Below are positions 32,041-42,812 of a stretch of 64,000 nt of DNA, one piece after another (position 1 is the stretch's first letter; every line of letters begins with the position of its first letter). A program made the position numbers and the translations under genes. The stretch comes from Pollenia angustigena. Lineage: Eukaryota > Arthropoda > Insecta > Diptera > Polleniidae. The stretch lies in NCBI GenBank assembly GCA_930367215.1, contig OV884060.1, positions 208,075,253 through 208,139,252 of the forward strand. Direction: 5' to 3'. Below the pieces are notes generated by a model. It saw nothing but the letters and a program-made list of their open reading frames with translations, ran no database searches and was not told the origin of the DNA.

Positions 32041-33018
32041 GGCGCAACTATAATATGTATAAGCTTGATTCGGCTTATGTCAAAAATTAATAAAAAGCCT
32101 CTCAAATAGGTACCTACATTTAAAAACACAAAAACAAACAAAAAAAACAAAAATTAAAAAACATAAAACTTAACAAAAAGTTTCCTTCAGTAGGTAGGTA
32201 GGTGCGTACCTATAATATTGTTTGTATTCACACAGTTCCTTAAGCCAACAAACGCATGTTTTAAGGGACGCGATTTCGAAGCAAATGCATGTTTTTGTCA
32301 ATTGTCTAAGTGCAAATGATGTCGACCAAATATCTTTATGAATCATTAAATTTGCGTTGAAATAGCATCGATTTGTTTTTGCATATTGTTGCATATTTAG
32401 GTTTTAAATGAATATTTTTACATTTTTAGTCATTTTTTTTTAATATCCATATTTTAAAAAAAGTTCTTTAAAAATTTTTAAATACCTACACAAAAAAATC
32501 TTAAAATTAATATGTAAATTCTTTTGGAGCTTTGCTTTTAATACAAGATTTTGACAAAAGATCCTACTTTGTATTTTAAACCATTCCGCACCATACATGG
32601 TTAAATCTTCCAATGGGTTTTAAATATTATATTCAAAACTGTTACAAGTTACTTGATAGGCATATGGGTTAAACCGCGTTGCAGAGCAAATTAGGAGCCA
32701 ATTCGAAAATATTCCACCTCAGCCAGTCGTAACAACATGGGGACCTGGCTAAATGCTTCAGAATTCTACTCAAAAAACTTTAGGTAATTTAAGAACGTTA
32801 GAAAAGCTTGTTGATACCGATGATAAGGCAATTAAAAAAAATAAAAGAAAATAAATTTTTTCAAAATGCATTGACATTCTTCAAGCAAAAGACAAAGTTT
32901 TACTTTTAATAAATCGATTTTTTATGGAAATGTTTTAAGTTTTTAGTGCATGTTTTAAGCGCATACTTTGCATTTTTTATTGCATGAAAATCTCATCCCT
33001 ACATATTATAGTTGGGCC
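32041..33018. mobile_element. possible non-autonomous TIR element with transposase remnant
   Basis: GGCGCAACTATAATATGTA at the left matches, inverted, GGCCCAACTATAATATGTA at the right. Inside, on the plus strand at about 32670-32850, VAEQIRSQFENIPPQPVVTT and LRTLEKLVDTDDKAIKK resemble the C-terminal part of hAT-like transposases (the TRWGTW region is broken by a stop). No target duplication was found. Confidence 0.5.
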
Positions 33019-34562
33019 TCTAGTTAAGGCTAGATTACAGTATTTCACAAGTCTTACGTATTCCATAATACTTTGTGAGATAGAAATCTAATGGGTTTTG
33101 TTGCGACTGTCAAAAAATCTAATTTAACATGACAGTTTGTGTTCACACCATCACACAAAGTAGAAACTCACACATGAATTAAATGCAACCCTGATCCGAT
33201 GAAAAGTATTATTGTTTAGAAATTTTCCAAAAAATTATGAAGTTGTATGGGATGTCAAACTTTTTTTCATAATACTTGTCATTTTCATCACTCATGCATT
33301 CATACTATCAGACTTTTACATATTACTTGAGTTTTTGACATGTATTAATACTAGGGTATTCATTTAATCGAGTTTTTGCTTTAATCGGTTAATCGCTCGA
33401 TTAATTAACCGAGGTTTTGGTTTAATCGGTTAATTTTGTTTTTGATCGGTTAACCGATTAATAAAGTCTTTTATAAATATGATTACTTCAGCATATAAAA
33501 ATGCATTATTTGCTTATTATTTGGAGTTTATAAGTAAAAAAAACAATAACATACAAAACATAACAATTCTTGAACTAAAACTGCTAACTCACTTTCAGCA
33601 CATTTTACATAAGAGACAAAAAACTTTTTATTTTCCCTATTTGCAGCTTAATAGAAAATTAAAAATACAGTTAGTTTTACACACTTCAAGACTTAAATAG
33701 AAAAAAAAACATGCGACGAGGCGTATCTTTCTCTACCAATTTACATAAAAAGTGAATTAAGCCTGTTTGCATATTAAGCCGACGATATATATTTATTGTA
33801 ATTATTTTAAGGCATAAGACTTTATGACTACCTTGTGAATCCCCCAAATATGTATTTATAAAAATATAAACTGAGATAATTTTATTAGTTATTTTAATAG
33901 TTAAAGGAGATCTTATAAAATAATCTTTTAGAACAGTAATTTGGTTTAAATGGTTAGGATTAAAGCGATTCCTTTCTTTAGTTTTGACAAAACTTGACTT
34001 GGAAAAAATTCTTTTACTTATCGTAGATTTAATTTCTCAGTTCTTATCCAGGATTTCTCTAAACATATAAAATACTCCATTATGCCATTAGAGTTATTTT
34101 AAATTTTTAACACTTCCTATTGTTTCGGTTAAAAAGACTGATATAAGAAGATATGTATGAGAAACGTGAAACAAAAAAAGGTGTTGACAATCAAACATTT
34201 AATCCATTTTTCGCCACATTCCTGCTGATCGATGATGAACATAAAACAATTGAAAAACATTGTAATTTAAGTCACCGGTCGGCGGAAAATGGGTTAAAAT
34301 GAAGGTCACTGAACACCTTCTTTGTTTGTATAAAATATACATTTTGTATATGAGACGAAACAAATAATTAAAAACACAAAAAATATATTATAATCAGGGC
34401 AAGGAAGTTCATGCACTTAAAATCGCAAAATATGCGCATAAAACATGCACTAAAAATCGTAGAATATGCAAAAAAAAAATTACAAAATATGCATTAAAAA
34501 TATATTTATTTAACCATATTTCACAAAAAAAAAAAAAAAAAAAATTTTTTTCCAAAATTAAA

Positions 34563-34922
34563 ATGCCTGTAGAAAAACAACAACAAAACAACGTTGTGTA
34601 CGAAACAGCATGTAAGGGAAATGACGAACAAAAATGTGATTTAATTTATATTGGCACAACAAAGAGAAATTTACAAACAAGAATGTGTGAACACAAAAAT
34701 GACATAGAAAAACATAAGGAATCAACAGCTTTGTCAAAACATATGATTTGCGAAAAGCATAAACCTGACTTTGACAGAATAAGAATATTTGACGTAGAAG
34801 CAAAACAGAAAAAACGTTTCGCAATAGAAAGCTTACGTATACAACAAAATATTGACAGAACAATGCATTTAAAGTATGCGAAACCTTTTCATAATCATAA
34901 ATCTTTGTGTTTCTGGCTTTGA
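34563..34922 (+). CDS. GIY-YIG nuclease domain of a Penelope-like retroelement (fragment)
   Basis: A 119-codon open frame with VVYETACKGNDEQKCDLIYI, then GTTKRNLQTRMCEHKNDI and AIESLRIQQ. This matches the GIY-YIG endonuclease at the C-terminus of Penelope-like elements: YIG, the catalytic Arg in TRMCEH and the metal-binding Glu in AIES are present, while GIY reads VVY. The reverse transcriptase part is missing, so this is a 5'-truncated piece, although the domain itself is still open. It lies inside the element at 34395-35771. Confidence 0.82.
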   Translation: MPVEKQQQNNVVYETACKGNDEQKCDLIYIGTTKRNLQTRMCEHKNDIEKHKESTALSKHMICEKHKPDFDRIRIFDVEAKQKKRFAIESLRIQQNIDRTMHLKYAKPFHNHKSLCFWL

Positions 34923-35313
34923 AGGTGCTGATTTACTTGAAATTTTTAAATGAAACACCGTTTTGTAAACTTTGCAAAAAAGTACTTTCCCCTCTATTTT
35001 GAAGACTCAAAAACACACTTATTTAAAATATTATTTTTTGATATTTTTTCTTTTTGGCTTTTTTTCCTTAAAAACAATTTGTTTTATTAATACTTTTTGG
35101 ATTTTAGGTCATACTTACACGGTAAATCAAAAATATTATGTTAAGTTCTATTTTTTCTTCGCCGAACGTTATTTTTATCTGCTTCTTCAAGTAAAAAAAA
35201 CCGTGAACAAAATGAAATGTCAAAAACTGTTTTATTGTTACTTCTACAATTATGTACACAATTATACAAATTGTATAATTTTTGTATGTGCTACTTTTTA
35301 AAAGTGAAAGAAA

Positions 35314-35487
35314 CAAGGTGAATTTATAATAAAATGTAGGTAATTCAGTACCAACATGTTATGTTGTTGCTTGAAAATGTCAAAGTTAACAGATTTTCCC
35401 ATACTATTTTGACTGTTTGACAGCTTCATGGCTGAAATAACTATAACCAGCTAATCCACTGACTACCCCTTATAATGAATTCGCCTT
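35314..35487. mobile_element. 174-bp MITE of the CAAGGCGAA family, nested
   Basis: Ends CAAGGTGAATTTATAATAA and, inverted, CAAGGCGAATTCATTATAAG. Flanks GAAAGAAA and AACAGAAA match at six of eight positions, in line with the 8-bp duplications of other copies. This is the fourth nesting level at this site. Confidence 0.75.
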
Positions 35488-36129
35488 GAACAGAAATATA
35501 TTTCTAAACAAAAAACTAAAAAAAGAGAATTTTTTTTTTATAAATATTACAAAATATGACGAAAAATGTGAATTTATAACAAAGTATGAAGAAAAATATG
35601 CATTTATATCAAAATATGCAAAAACATGCATTTAAAGCAAAATATGCAAAAATATGCACTAACAAATTGATGCCATTTTACTGGAAATATTGTGATTCGC
35701 AAGATATTAACTTTAGGTGGGTCTCAGAGTACTGACAACAAACATGCAATTGCATAAAGTCCCTTGCCCTGATTATAATACTACAAAATATTGAAATTTT
35801 TGTTGCATCGGTTAATCGGTTAATCGACTGAAATTAACCGGTTTAATCGTTAATCGAAAAAAGCCAATTTGAAATTAACCGATCAGTTAATCGGGTAGTA
35901 ATTAATCGGTTAACCGATTGACGGTTAACCGAATGAATACCCTAATTAATACAAAGTATAATAGTGTAAACTAGCCTTTAATGTGTATTATGTATTAATT
36001 AGGCTTGCCAGATCGAAATCGGCAAAAGGCTTGACATTCAAATGAAAAAGCTGGATTTTTCTTGACAATTAAAATAATTAAAATTTAGTTTGTAATTTTA
36101 ACAATATTGATCTTATAAGTAGCAGAGTT

Positions 36130-36700
36130 GATAAAGAGATGCCCAATTTTCTTAATTTTCAGAATTATTTCAGATACACCACTAATAGGGTCCTAAAGAG
36201 GACCTCTTGGATCACCATTTCCAATTTGGTCACTAGTCCTCGGCAGAAATGTTCGTAAAAAACGAAATTTTTTAAATCTGAATTACAGAAATTCCAATAT
36301 TATTTCAGATATCCCACTACCAGAATCCTGTTTAGGACTCTCTTCTCCCCCATTTCTGTATGGTGTATTAGTACCTATCACCATTTCTCCAAATTGTCCA
36401 ATGTCCATAAAGTCCACTTAAACATTTTTCAAAATAGCACTTTTTTAAAATTCAATTTTCTTAATTTTCAGAATTATTTCAGATATACTACTAATAGGGT
36501 CCTAAAGAGGACCCCTTGGAGCACCATTTCCATATAGTTTGTTGCTAGTACCATTCCATATTTTTCCAAAATGGTCACTAATCCAAACCAGAAATTTTCG
36601 TAAAAAACGAAATTTTTAAATTCTGAATTTTTCAAATTCCATAATTATTTTAGATATCCCACTACCAGAATCCCCTAAAGAACTATATTCTTATGTTCAA
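36130..36700. repeat. diverged tandem repeat, two units of about 310 bp
   Basis: TTCAGAATTATTTCAGATA occurs near 36160 and 36467, each followed by TAATAGGGTCCTAAAGAGGA. Each unit has a second, weaker half beginning near ATTATTTCAGATATCCCACT. So there are two long units, each made of two related halves. Confidence 0.65.
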
Positions 36701-37034
36701 CCGGTTTCATTTCCCTGAAAATCGTCCTAAGTTTACTTTATTCTATTATAGCAGCACTGTTAACTGCAATGTTAACTGCAAACAGTTGCTGCTAAAATAT
36801 TGAGGTGGATGTCACCGCTAGTTAAATACGTATTTATCTTCACCACATCAAATATTATACAAATATTTCTCTATTAAACAGAATTTTATAACAAAAATTA
36901 GATTAGAAGTGCATAAGAAACAAATTCCAAATTCTTGCGTTTTGCATTTTTGATTTCTAGAACACGCCTGTATGTGTGTTTGCTACTATTCATTCTATTT
37001 ATGGACGTTTTTTGCTTCAATTAAAAATAAAGTA

Positions 37035-37190
37035 CCTTCACTTAATTGTGAATAAAAGCTAAACGCGTTCATCGATTTTTATGATCAATGTCTCATTTTG
37101 TTCATTGGTTATGTAACTTTACGTGAATGGTAAAAGAATTTAGCTTTTTCCTGTTTTGGATTTTTCATGATTTTTACAAATTTTTTTATT
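37035..37190. repeat. solo fragment related to the arms of the element at 40045-43679
   Basis: TTCACTTAATTGTGAATAAA, GCGTTCATCGATTTTTATGA and TGTCTCATTTTGTTCATTGG match 43180-43260 in order with scattered changes. It is an older, separate piece of the same family. Confidence 0.65.
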
Positions 37191-37199
37191 TTATTTTAC

Positions 37200-38030
37200 G
37201 TAAACAACTATTAAGGCTCAGTAAGACGGGAGTAACATAAACTTAACCTTACCGTAAAAAAGTAAGACCAATCTATTTCTTACAGATTGAGACGCAACAT
37301 CTTACTGCTGTGAAATTGATGATTGTTTAAACTTTTATTTTTTGGAAAAAGGTCAAAAATACTTTTAGTACCGGTTACTAAAAAATGGCAGCAGATGGAG
37401 ATATAAAATCGGAGATTAGATTCGAAATCAGGGACCTCAAGTCAGTTAAAAGTTCAATTTTGTTGCCTTGTGTTATCCTTCTGCTATATATTCTTCTTCT
37501 AACAGTTCAAAATCTAATATTCCTTGGGAATTAAAACGTGACAACTAATACACCATAGATTTCTATACACAGCTAGATTTCTTTTTGTAGAAATTACGGG
37601 CATAAATGATTTAAAATCCAAAATAGAATTTTTCTGAGAACATTCTACGTTGTCATAATATTCTAATATTAAACAATAGTTTAAAAAAAATTTTTATTGT
37701 GTATCAAAAAAAAAAAAAATAAAATCCTAAAATAAATGGACTTTTTATGAGGGGTTGCTTACAGCAGTCATAATTTTCGTGCAATCATTTTCAACGTATG
37801 ACTTTATCACAACCGTTTGAATCCTCCAATTATTGTATACAACTTACTGCCAGAAAATTAAAACAAAATTTCGTGTGAAAAATTACATTGAAAACAAAAA
37901 TTAATTTTCTAATTTTATTTTCACGACGTTTAACAAGAATTGAAAATCTCTCAATCTGATTGTTTTTCAAAATGCTCTAATTATATTTTACAAATTTCTT
38001 TGTAGCGTCTTTAATACCTATCAAGTAATA
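37200..38030. other. no recognised content
   Basis: AT-rich sequence with short runs of A and T; no ORF, repeat or RNA gene seen. Confidence 0.4.
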
Positions 38031-38720
38031 AACAAGTTAGAAAGTATAGTCGGTCAAGCCCGACCATATGATACTCTCCACAGTATTAAAAAACACATCA
38101 TGCTTATATGTCCATATAAATATGGATTTATCTGTGTTTATAAACTTCATTAAAATCGGTTTGAAAGTTTGTGAGAGGCGGAAATTGCCCCCTACCTCCC
38201 CTATCTTTGAAAAACTGTATAGCTTATGTGTTCATATAGATATGGATCTCTCTATGGTTTAAATTTCATTAAAATCGGTTTGAGAGGCAGAAATTGCCCC
38301 AATCTCCCTTCGTGGTCCTATTTTTTAAAAAATGCATCCCTTTTGTGACCACAAAGAAATGGTTCTATTTATGTTTTAAATTTCATTAAAATCGGTTGAT
38401 AGTTTCTGAGAGGAAGAAATTTCCCCCTATTTTCCCTCGTGGTCCTACGATTTGGCCCATTTTCAATGGGCTTGGTCCTTGTGCCAATAAGAACCTATGT
38501 CCCAAATTTCATCAAATTATCTCCAAAATTGCGACCTGTACTTTGCGCACAATGTTACATGGACAGCCAGCCAGACGGACGGACATCGTTAGTTCGACTC
38601 AGATAGTGATTCTGAGTCGATCGGCATGCTTTAATGTGGGTCTAGGACCAATATTTCAAGGCGTTACACACATCAGGACAAATACATAATACCCTCTCCA
38701 CTATTGTGGTGTGGCTATAC
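38031..38720 (+). repeat. dispersed fly repeat (GTCGGTCAAGCCCGACC head)
   Basis: Begins AAGTATAGTCGGTCAAGCCC and ends TAATACCCTCTCCACTATTG, with an ACGGACGGACATCG block and several diverged internal units around ATTAAAATCGGTTTG. Related copies lie at 50549-52476, 56061-56808 and 63581-64000. Such repeats are common in higher flies; I cannot give the class. Confidence 0.6.
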
Positions 38721-39684
38721 AAATTAATTGAAGTACAAAAAAAAAATCCCTCCGACAGTGTCTTGACGGAGAGAATACGAAGAAAACAGAGGAAAGGCGG
38801 CAACATGTAATTTGAAATTTAAGTGATAATAACAGCAAATTACTACTGGGGCACCGCAGTGGTGAGATTTAGTTTTAATGTGCTAAATTCCCAATTCTTA
38901 CTATTGATAAACTGAAATTTTTTGTTGGTGAGATAAGCTCTTCCTTTGCGCATTTCTCTGGTTGCTTAGGCCAGATCATCAGGAAACTTCATCCAAAGAT
39001 TTTATTCAAATAAAACTTAAGCGAAAAGAAATTATAAACACTCAAAAGTCTTATCCGTTACAATATCAAAGCTTAAACAAAACACCAACAACAAACAGTG
39101 AGTTTATCTTTTCTTACATTCCCGACTACAATTGGTTGATTTTTTTTTTGTCAACTCTAATTGTAGTTGTAAGGGGAAAACAAAAAGAAAAAACAAAAAC
39201 AAATTACTTTATTTTATCGTTGCCAGTTTAGTTTTTTGCACTGCCACTTGCATATTTGTTATCATAGGTTTTCTTGGGAGTTTTTATTCAATCGATTAGC
39301 CGTGATTATCTCAATTATCTGGGGTTGCTAAACATGTATCAGCTTTGATTCAAATGCATCCAGCACCTTCCTTTTTGAAAAACTCTACATCTTCGAACAT
39401 TAAAGAACAAGATAAAATTCAAATATACCGTGTCCAAGAGAAGCTTTTGGCAGAAAATATACAGGTTTAGAAGAAGATACAAACTGCATTAAAGGATTTT
39501 TTTAATAAGAAAATAAGTATTGATTAAATAAAGGAAACATTTATGTAATAACGAGTACAAAAATGTTATCTCGATTACCCGGAACGCTTCCCGCCCCGAC
39601 TATCCCGGATAATCGATGCTCAACTGTTTTTCAAAAGTTCAATAATACATTAGTGGCTTTTATTAGTTTTTAAAATTTTGTGTA
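38721..39684. other. no clear features
   Basis: A short open frame at 38962-39231 has no recognisable similarity. GATAATCG words near 39270-39620 may be old transposon sequence but could not be paired into ends. Confidence 0.35.
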
Positions 39685-40709
39685 CAGGTAACCCCGTATA
39701 ACACAGTAGTGAGATAAGTTCCAAAAAAATGTAGTGTTATGAGAATCCGTGTTGTTCGAACAAAAAAAAAAAAAAACTAGTACAAAATTTCGGAGTTTCG
39801 TTCTAAAAAATCAGATCTCCGGTTCCAAAAACAAAACCTTGTGGTCCAACCAAAACGCACGATGTTAATTGTGGGTCACACCTTAACGTCAAGTTTTTTG
39901 CCCAACTTAATTTGACATTTCTTTGTTTTAGTGGTAGACAAATTCAACCATCATAGATAGGGTACGCAATTGAGCAGCGCGTTAAGATTGTTGAAGTCTT
40001 TTACAAAAATGGGCGTTCAAATCAAAATGCATTTTGTACACTTACACAGTACAACATTTTTCAGTTAATTGATTGCCAACTCAATTCTGTGAACTGTATG
40101 TGAAATTAGACCCAAAAAGAAGAATTTCTGCATCATTCGTTTTGTCTTCTTACCTGCGATTTGAAGTTAGTATCGATTTGAAGTTAGTACTATCGTATAG
40201 GGGAATTTATCACGTTTTAGGCCCTGTTGTTTGACATAGCTCGACAACCACTAGCCCAATTTAGTTGAAATAAATTTTAAAAAATTAAGAATTACAATTC
40301 CCTTAATCTGTTCATATATTGTTTTCCTATACAAGTAACACTTTCGAAGTTAAAAATGAATGTATGAAGGGAAAAAATTATTTTTTGCCTAAAAATTTAA
40401 ATTTTTTTTTTTAAAAATACATAAAAAATCCAAAATGGAAAAAAGTTTCAAGTCTAGTTATTTTTTCGCAAAGTCACATAACCTATGAGCAAAATGAGAC
40501 AAAGATTATAAAAATCGATGCACGCGTTTCGCTTTTATTCGCAATTGAGTAAAGGTATGAATTTCAAAAATCAGTTATAGCCACCACCCTTAAAATAAAA
40601 ATATAAATTAAAAAATTATCATGCAAAAAAAAACTTTATTTATAAAAACTTAATGAAAATAAAATAATATGCAATTAATACGCAATTATAATATGCATAA
40701 AAACAAAAT

Positions 40710-42684
40710 TTAGAACATTTTTTCAATTATTGGCAATATCCATCCTTGTAGAAGTTGTGGTTCTGATGATCTTGTTTTCTTCGTAGGTTGTTCATATTCA
40801 TGGTCTGAGTCTGTATCGTCATCCGAGATACACATACTATTCAAGGGCGTGTTTCTTTCACTGTGTCCACCAATTTCAATGTCTTCATCTTCGGTGCTTT
40901 CTTCAAACTGCATAATTGTGGAACTCCACCAACAAACCTCCGCAAGCAATGCATCCAATTTTTTGCTTTTGAACCGCTTTTCAAATGGCATGGTCACCTG
41001 GTGGAACCTCTCTCCTTGTTCGTCTGATTCCTGAGGTGATTGTGCCAAAAAAGTATCGAGGTGGTGGTGCAAGAAATGCAATTTCAGCGTCATGGATGCA
41101 CCGATTTTTTCGAAATAAAACAGCAACCTATCCACTCGTTGCTGTATCTCTTCTCGCTGGACACGGTTCTTTCCTAGAACGCCTTCTTTTACTTCTTTCA
41201 ATGCGTTCCATGCATGTTGGTGGTCGTGATGCTCTGAAAGCAAATGTGTGAAAGAATCACTTTTGATCAATTTCCGAATATCAGGTCCATTGAGAATACC
41301 TGTTTTAAATACATAAGAAAAACGAAAAAATTATTGGTAATGCGAATGTATAGAAATTAACAAATTTAGATATGACAATATTGAAATACAGAGTACGATA
41401 CGTACCGTTTTTAATTTTCTCATCACTGAGTTTCGGAAAGATGGATTTCAAACAGTCAAAGGCGCCGTTAACTTTTTTGACCACCACTTCAACGAATTTC
41501 CCAGCTATTCCCAGTTTCATGTGGAGCGGTGGCAACAAAATATCATCCAGGTCCTTTATCATAGGTTCATTGCGTAATTTTAATTGTTTGTTGAGCTCGG
41601 GAGTTCTTCCTTTCCAATCTTTACATTGATATTGATTTCCTTTGTATCGTGAATCCCAATTACAAAGGAAGCAGAAGTATTTTGGATATCCGCCCTTTTC
41701 TATAATCCCTTGTAGTATGTTGACCACCTTCAGATCGCAACAAATGTTCCATTTGTGTTCATCGTATTTGATTTTCTTCAAAATTTCGCCCAATGCTTCA
41801 TACGTTTCCTTCATAGTTGTGCTGAATCCCAATGGAATGCATGGTTTTTTATTTTTTTTGTGCAGCAGCACAGCCTTCAAACTAGTAACTGAACCATCGA
41901 TGAATAAACGCCAGTCGCCAGCGATATAATCCATTCCCAATTTTTTCACTAAACCTGGGATATCATGGCAGTACGTGAACGTATTTGCTTCGTCAACGGA
42001 ATAAAATTTCTGAAAATCAGCTTGGCGTTGTCGGTATGATGTTGCGCTGACATTTTGCTGTGTGAGTTTTCTTCTCTTCAAAAATGATGTCAGCCATTCG
42101 GAGTCGTGTTGTGATAGTCCCAGCTTGGCCACAATGTAATCCATTTCGATTTGTGGTAGCGGTTGTGGTGCACTATTTTCAATATCGGGTATCCAATCAG
42201 CATCATCCAAATCGGTCGGATTGGTGAAAACGGTTTCGGCTAGCAGGGACACAGTATCCGCACTCGGAGGTTTAGGTGCATCGGTATCAGCAGGGCGTTG
42301 CACTGGAAGTGTGGCAGTAAATGCAGCAGTGTATACTTTTGTTTTCAATTGTTGTCTGTTTAATCCATGACGAAAATTTATGCATGCATAGCACCTGGAT
42401 TCATCATGTCCAGTTGTGTCTTCCACCCAAATTACTGGATTCATAAAATATAACTTTCTACTTTTTCCGTGAATCCATTTTAGAAGGGTAGTATAACAAC
42501 TGTTGCACACTGTGTTCGGCGTAAAATTTGCACCACTTAAATCTGCTTCATCGAAATAATTACAATACGCGGTTTTGAATTGCTCAGTAAACAAATTTTT
42601 TCGATCTTTTTTCTGTATTTTTCGGACGATATGACCACAAACGTAACAATATTCATCCAAATATGGGCACTTGTTGTTTTCCAT
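40710..42684 (-). CDS. 622-residue putative transposase, two exons, uncharacterised arthropod family
   Basis: Exon 1 is 42684-41406 and exon 2 is 41299-40710; the 106-nt intron has a gtacgt donor and an aaaacag acceptor, and the join keeps frame to a TAA stop. N-terminus: CxxC pairs at C13/C16, C60/C63 and C98/C101, probably zinc ligands. Core: WRLFIDGSVTSLKAVLLH (D263), KWNICCDLKVV (D317), KYFCFLCNWDSR, LPPLHMKLG and, in exon 2, LHFLHHHLDTF and SDEQGERFHQ (E523). The C-terminus is acidic, with a basic PTKKTR patch. Similar unnamed proteins are, to my knowledge, repeated in many arthropod genomes. The D263/D317/E523 triad is my inference for an RNase H-like transposase. An AATAAA lies at 40640-40635, about 70 nt past the stop. 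Confidence 0.88.
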
Positions 42685-42799
42685 ATTGATATATTTTATG
42701 TTTTGTTGTTATTCACTTTTAAAAAACTGGAGAAAAATCACTTTTACTGTTCGCGTTCGTCGGCACTGGCTGAATGCCAAAAATCGATCAATGCACACC

Positions 42800-42812
42800 T
42801 ATAAATACTACG
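42800..42812 (-). promoter_or_regulatory. possible TATA box of the 622-residue gene
   Basis: On the minus strand, GTATTTATAGG lies about 120 nt upstream of the ATG, followed about 35 nt later by GGCATTCAG, which resembles an insect initiator. Suggestive only. Confidence 0.3.

Larger units (their letters stand above)
34395..35771. mobile_element. second hAT-like element, CAGGGCAAGG ends, nested
   Basis: Ends CAGGGCAAGGAAGTTCATGC and, inverted, CAGGGCAAGGGACTTTATGC. Perfect 8-bp duplication ATTATAAT (34387-34394 and 35772-35779). Subterminal AAAATATGCA words repeat many times near both ends. Internal sequence is foreign: a Penelope-like fragment and a MITE. Confidence 0.9.
33352..35944. mobile_element. 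hAT-like element with TAGGGTATTCATT ends
   Basis: Ends TAGGGTATTCATTTAATCGA and, inverted, TAGGGTATTCATTCGGTTAA. Perfect 8-bp duplication ATTAATAC (33344-33351 and 35945-35952). Subterminal zones on both sides are full of TTAATCGGTTAA words, probably binding sites. No transposase found; it carries the element at 34395-35771. Confidence 0.88.
33024..35982. mobile_element. TTAA MITE copy, split by a nested element
   Basis: Left part 33024-33351 and right part 35953-35982 together make one copy of the MITE that is intact at 48170-48516. Ends TTAAGGCTAGATTACA and, inverted, TTAAAGGCTAGTTTACAC. TTAA at both ends suggests a piggyBac-type origin. Confidence 0.8.

Noticed and set aside
38962..39231. 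89-codon open frame near the pogo-like element as its transposase
   Set aside because: It lies outside the element ends and shows no DNA-binding or DDE motifs.
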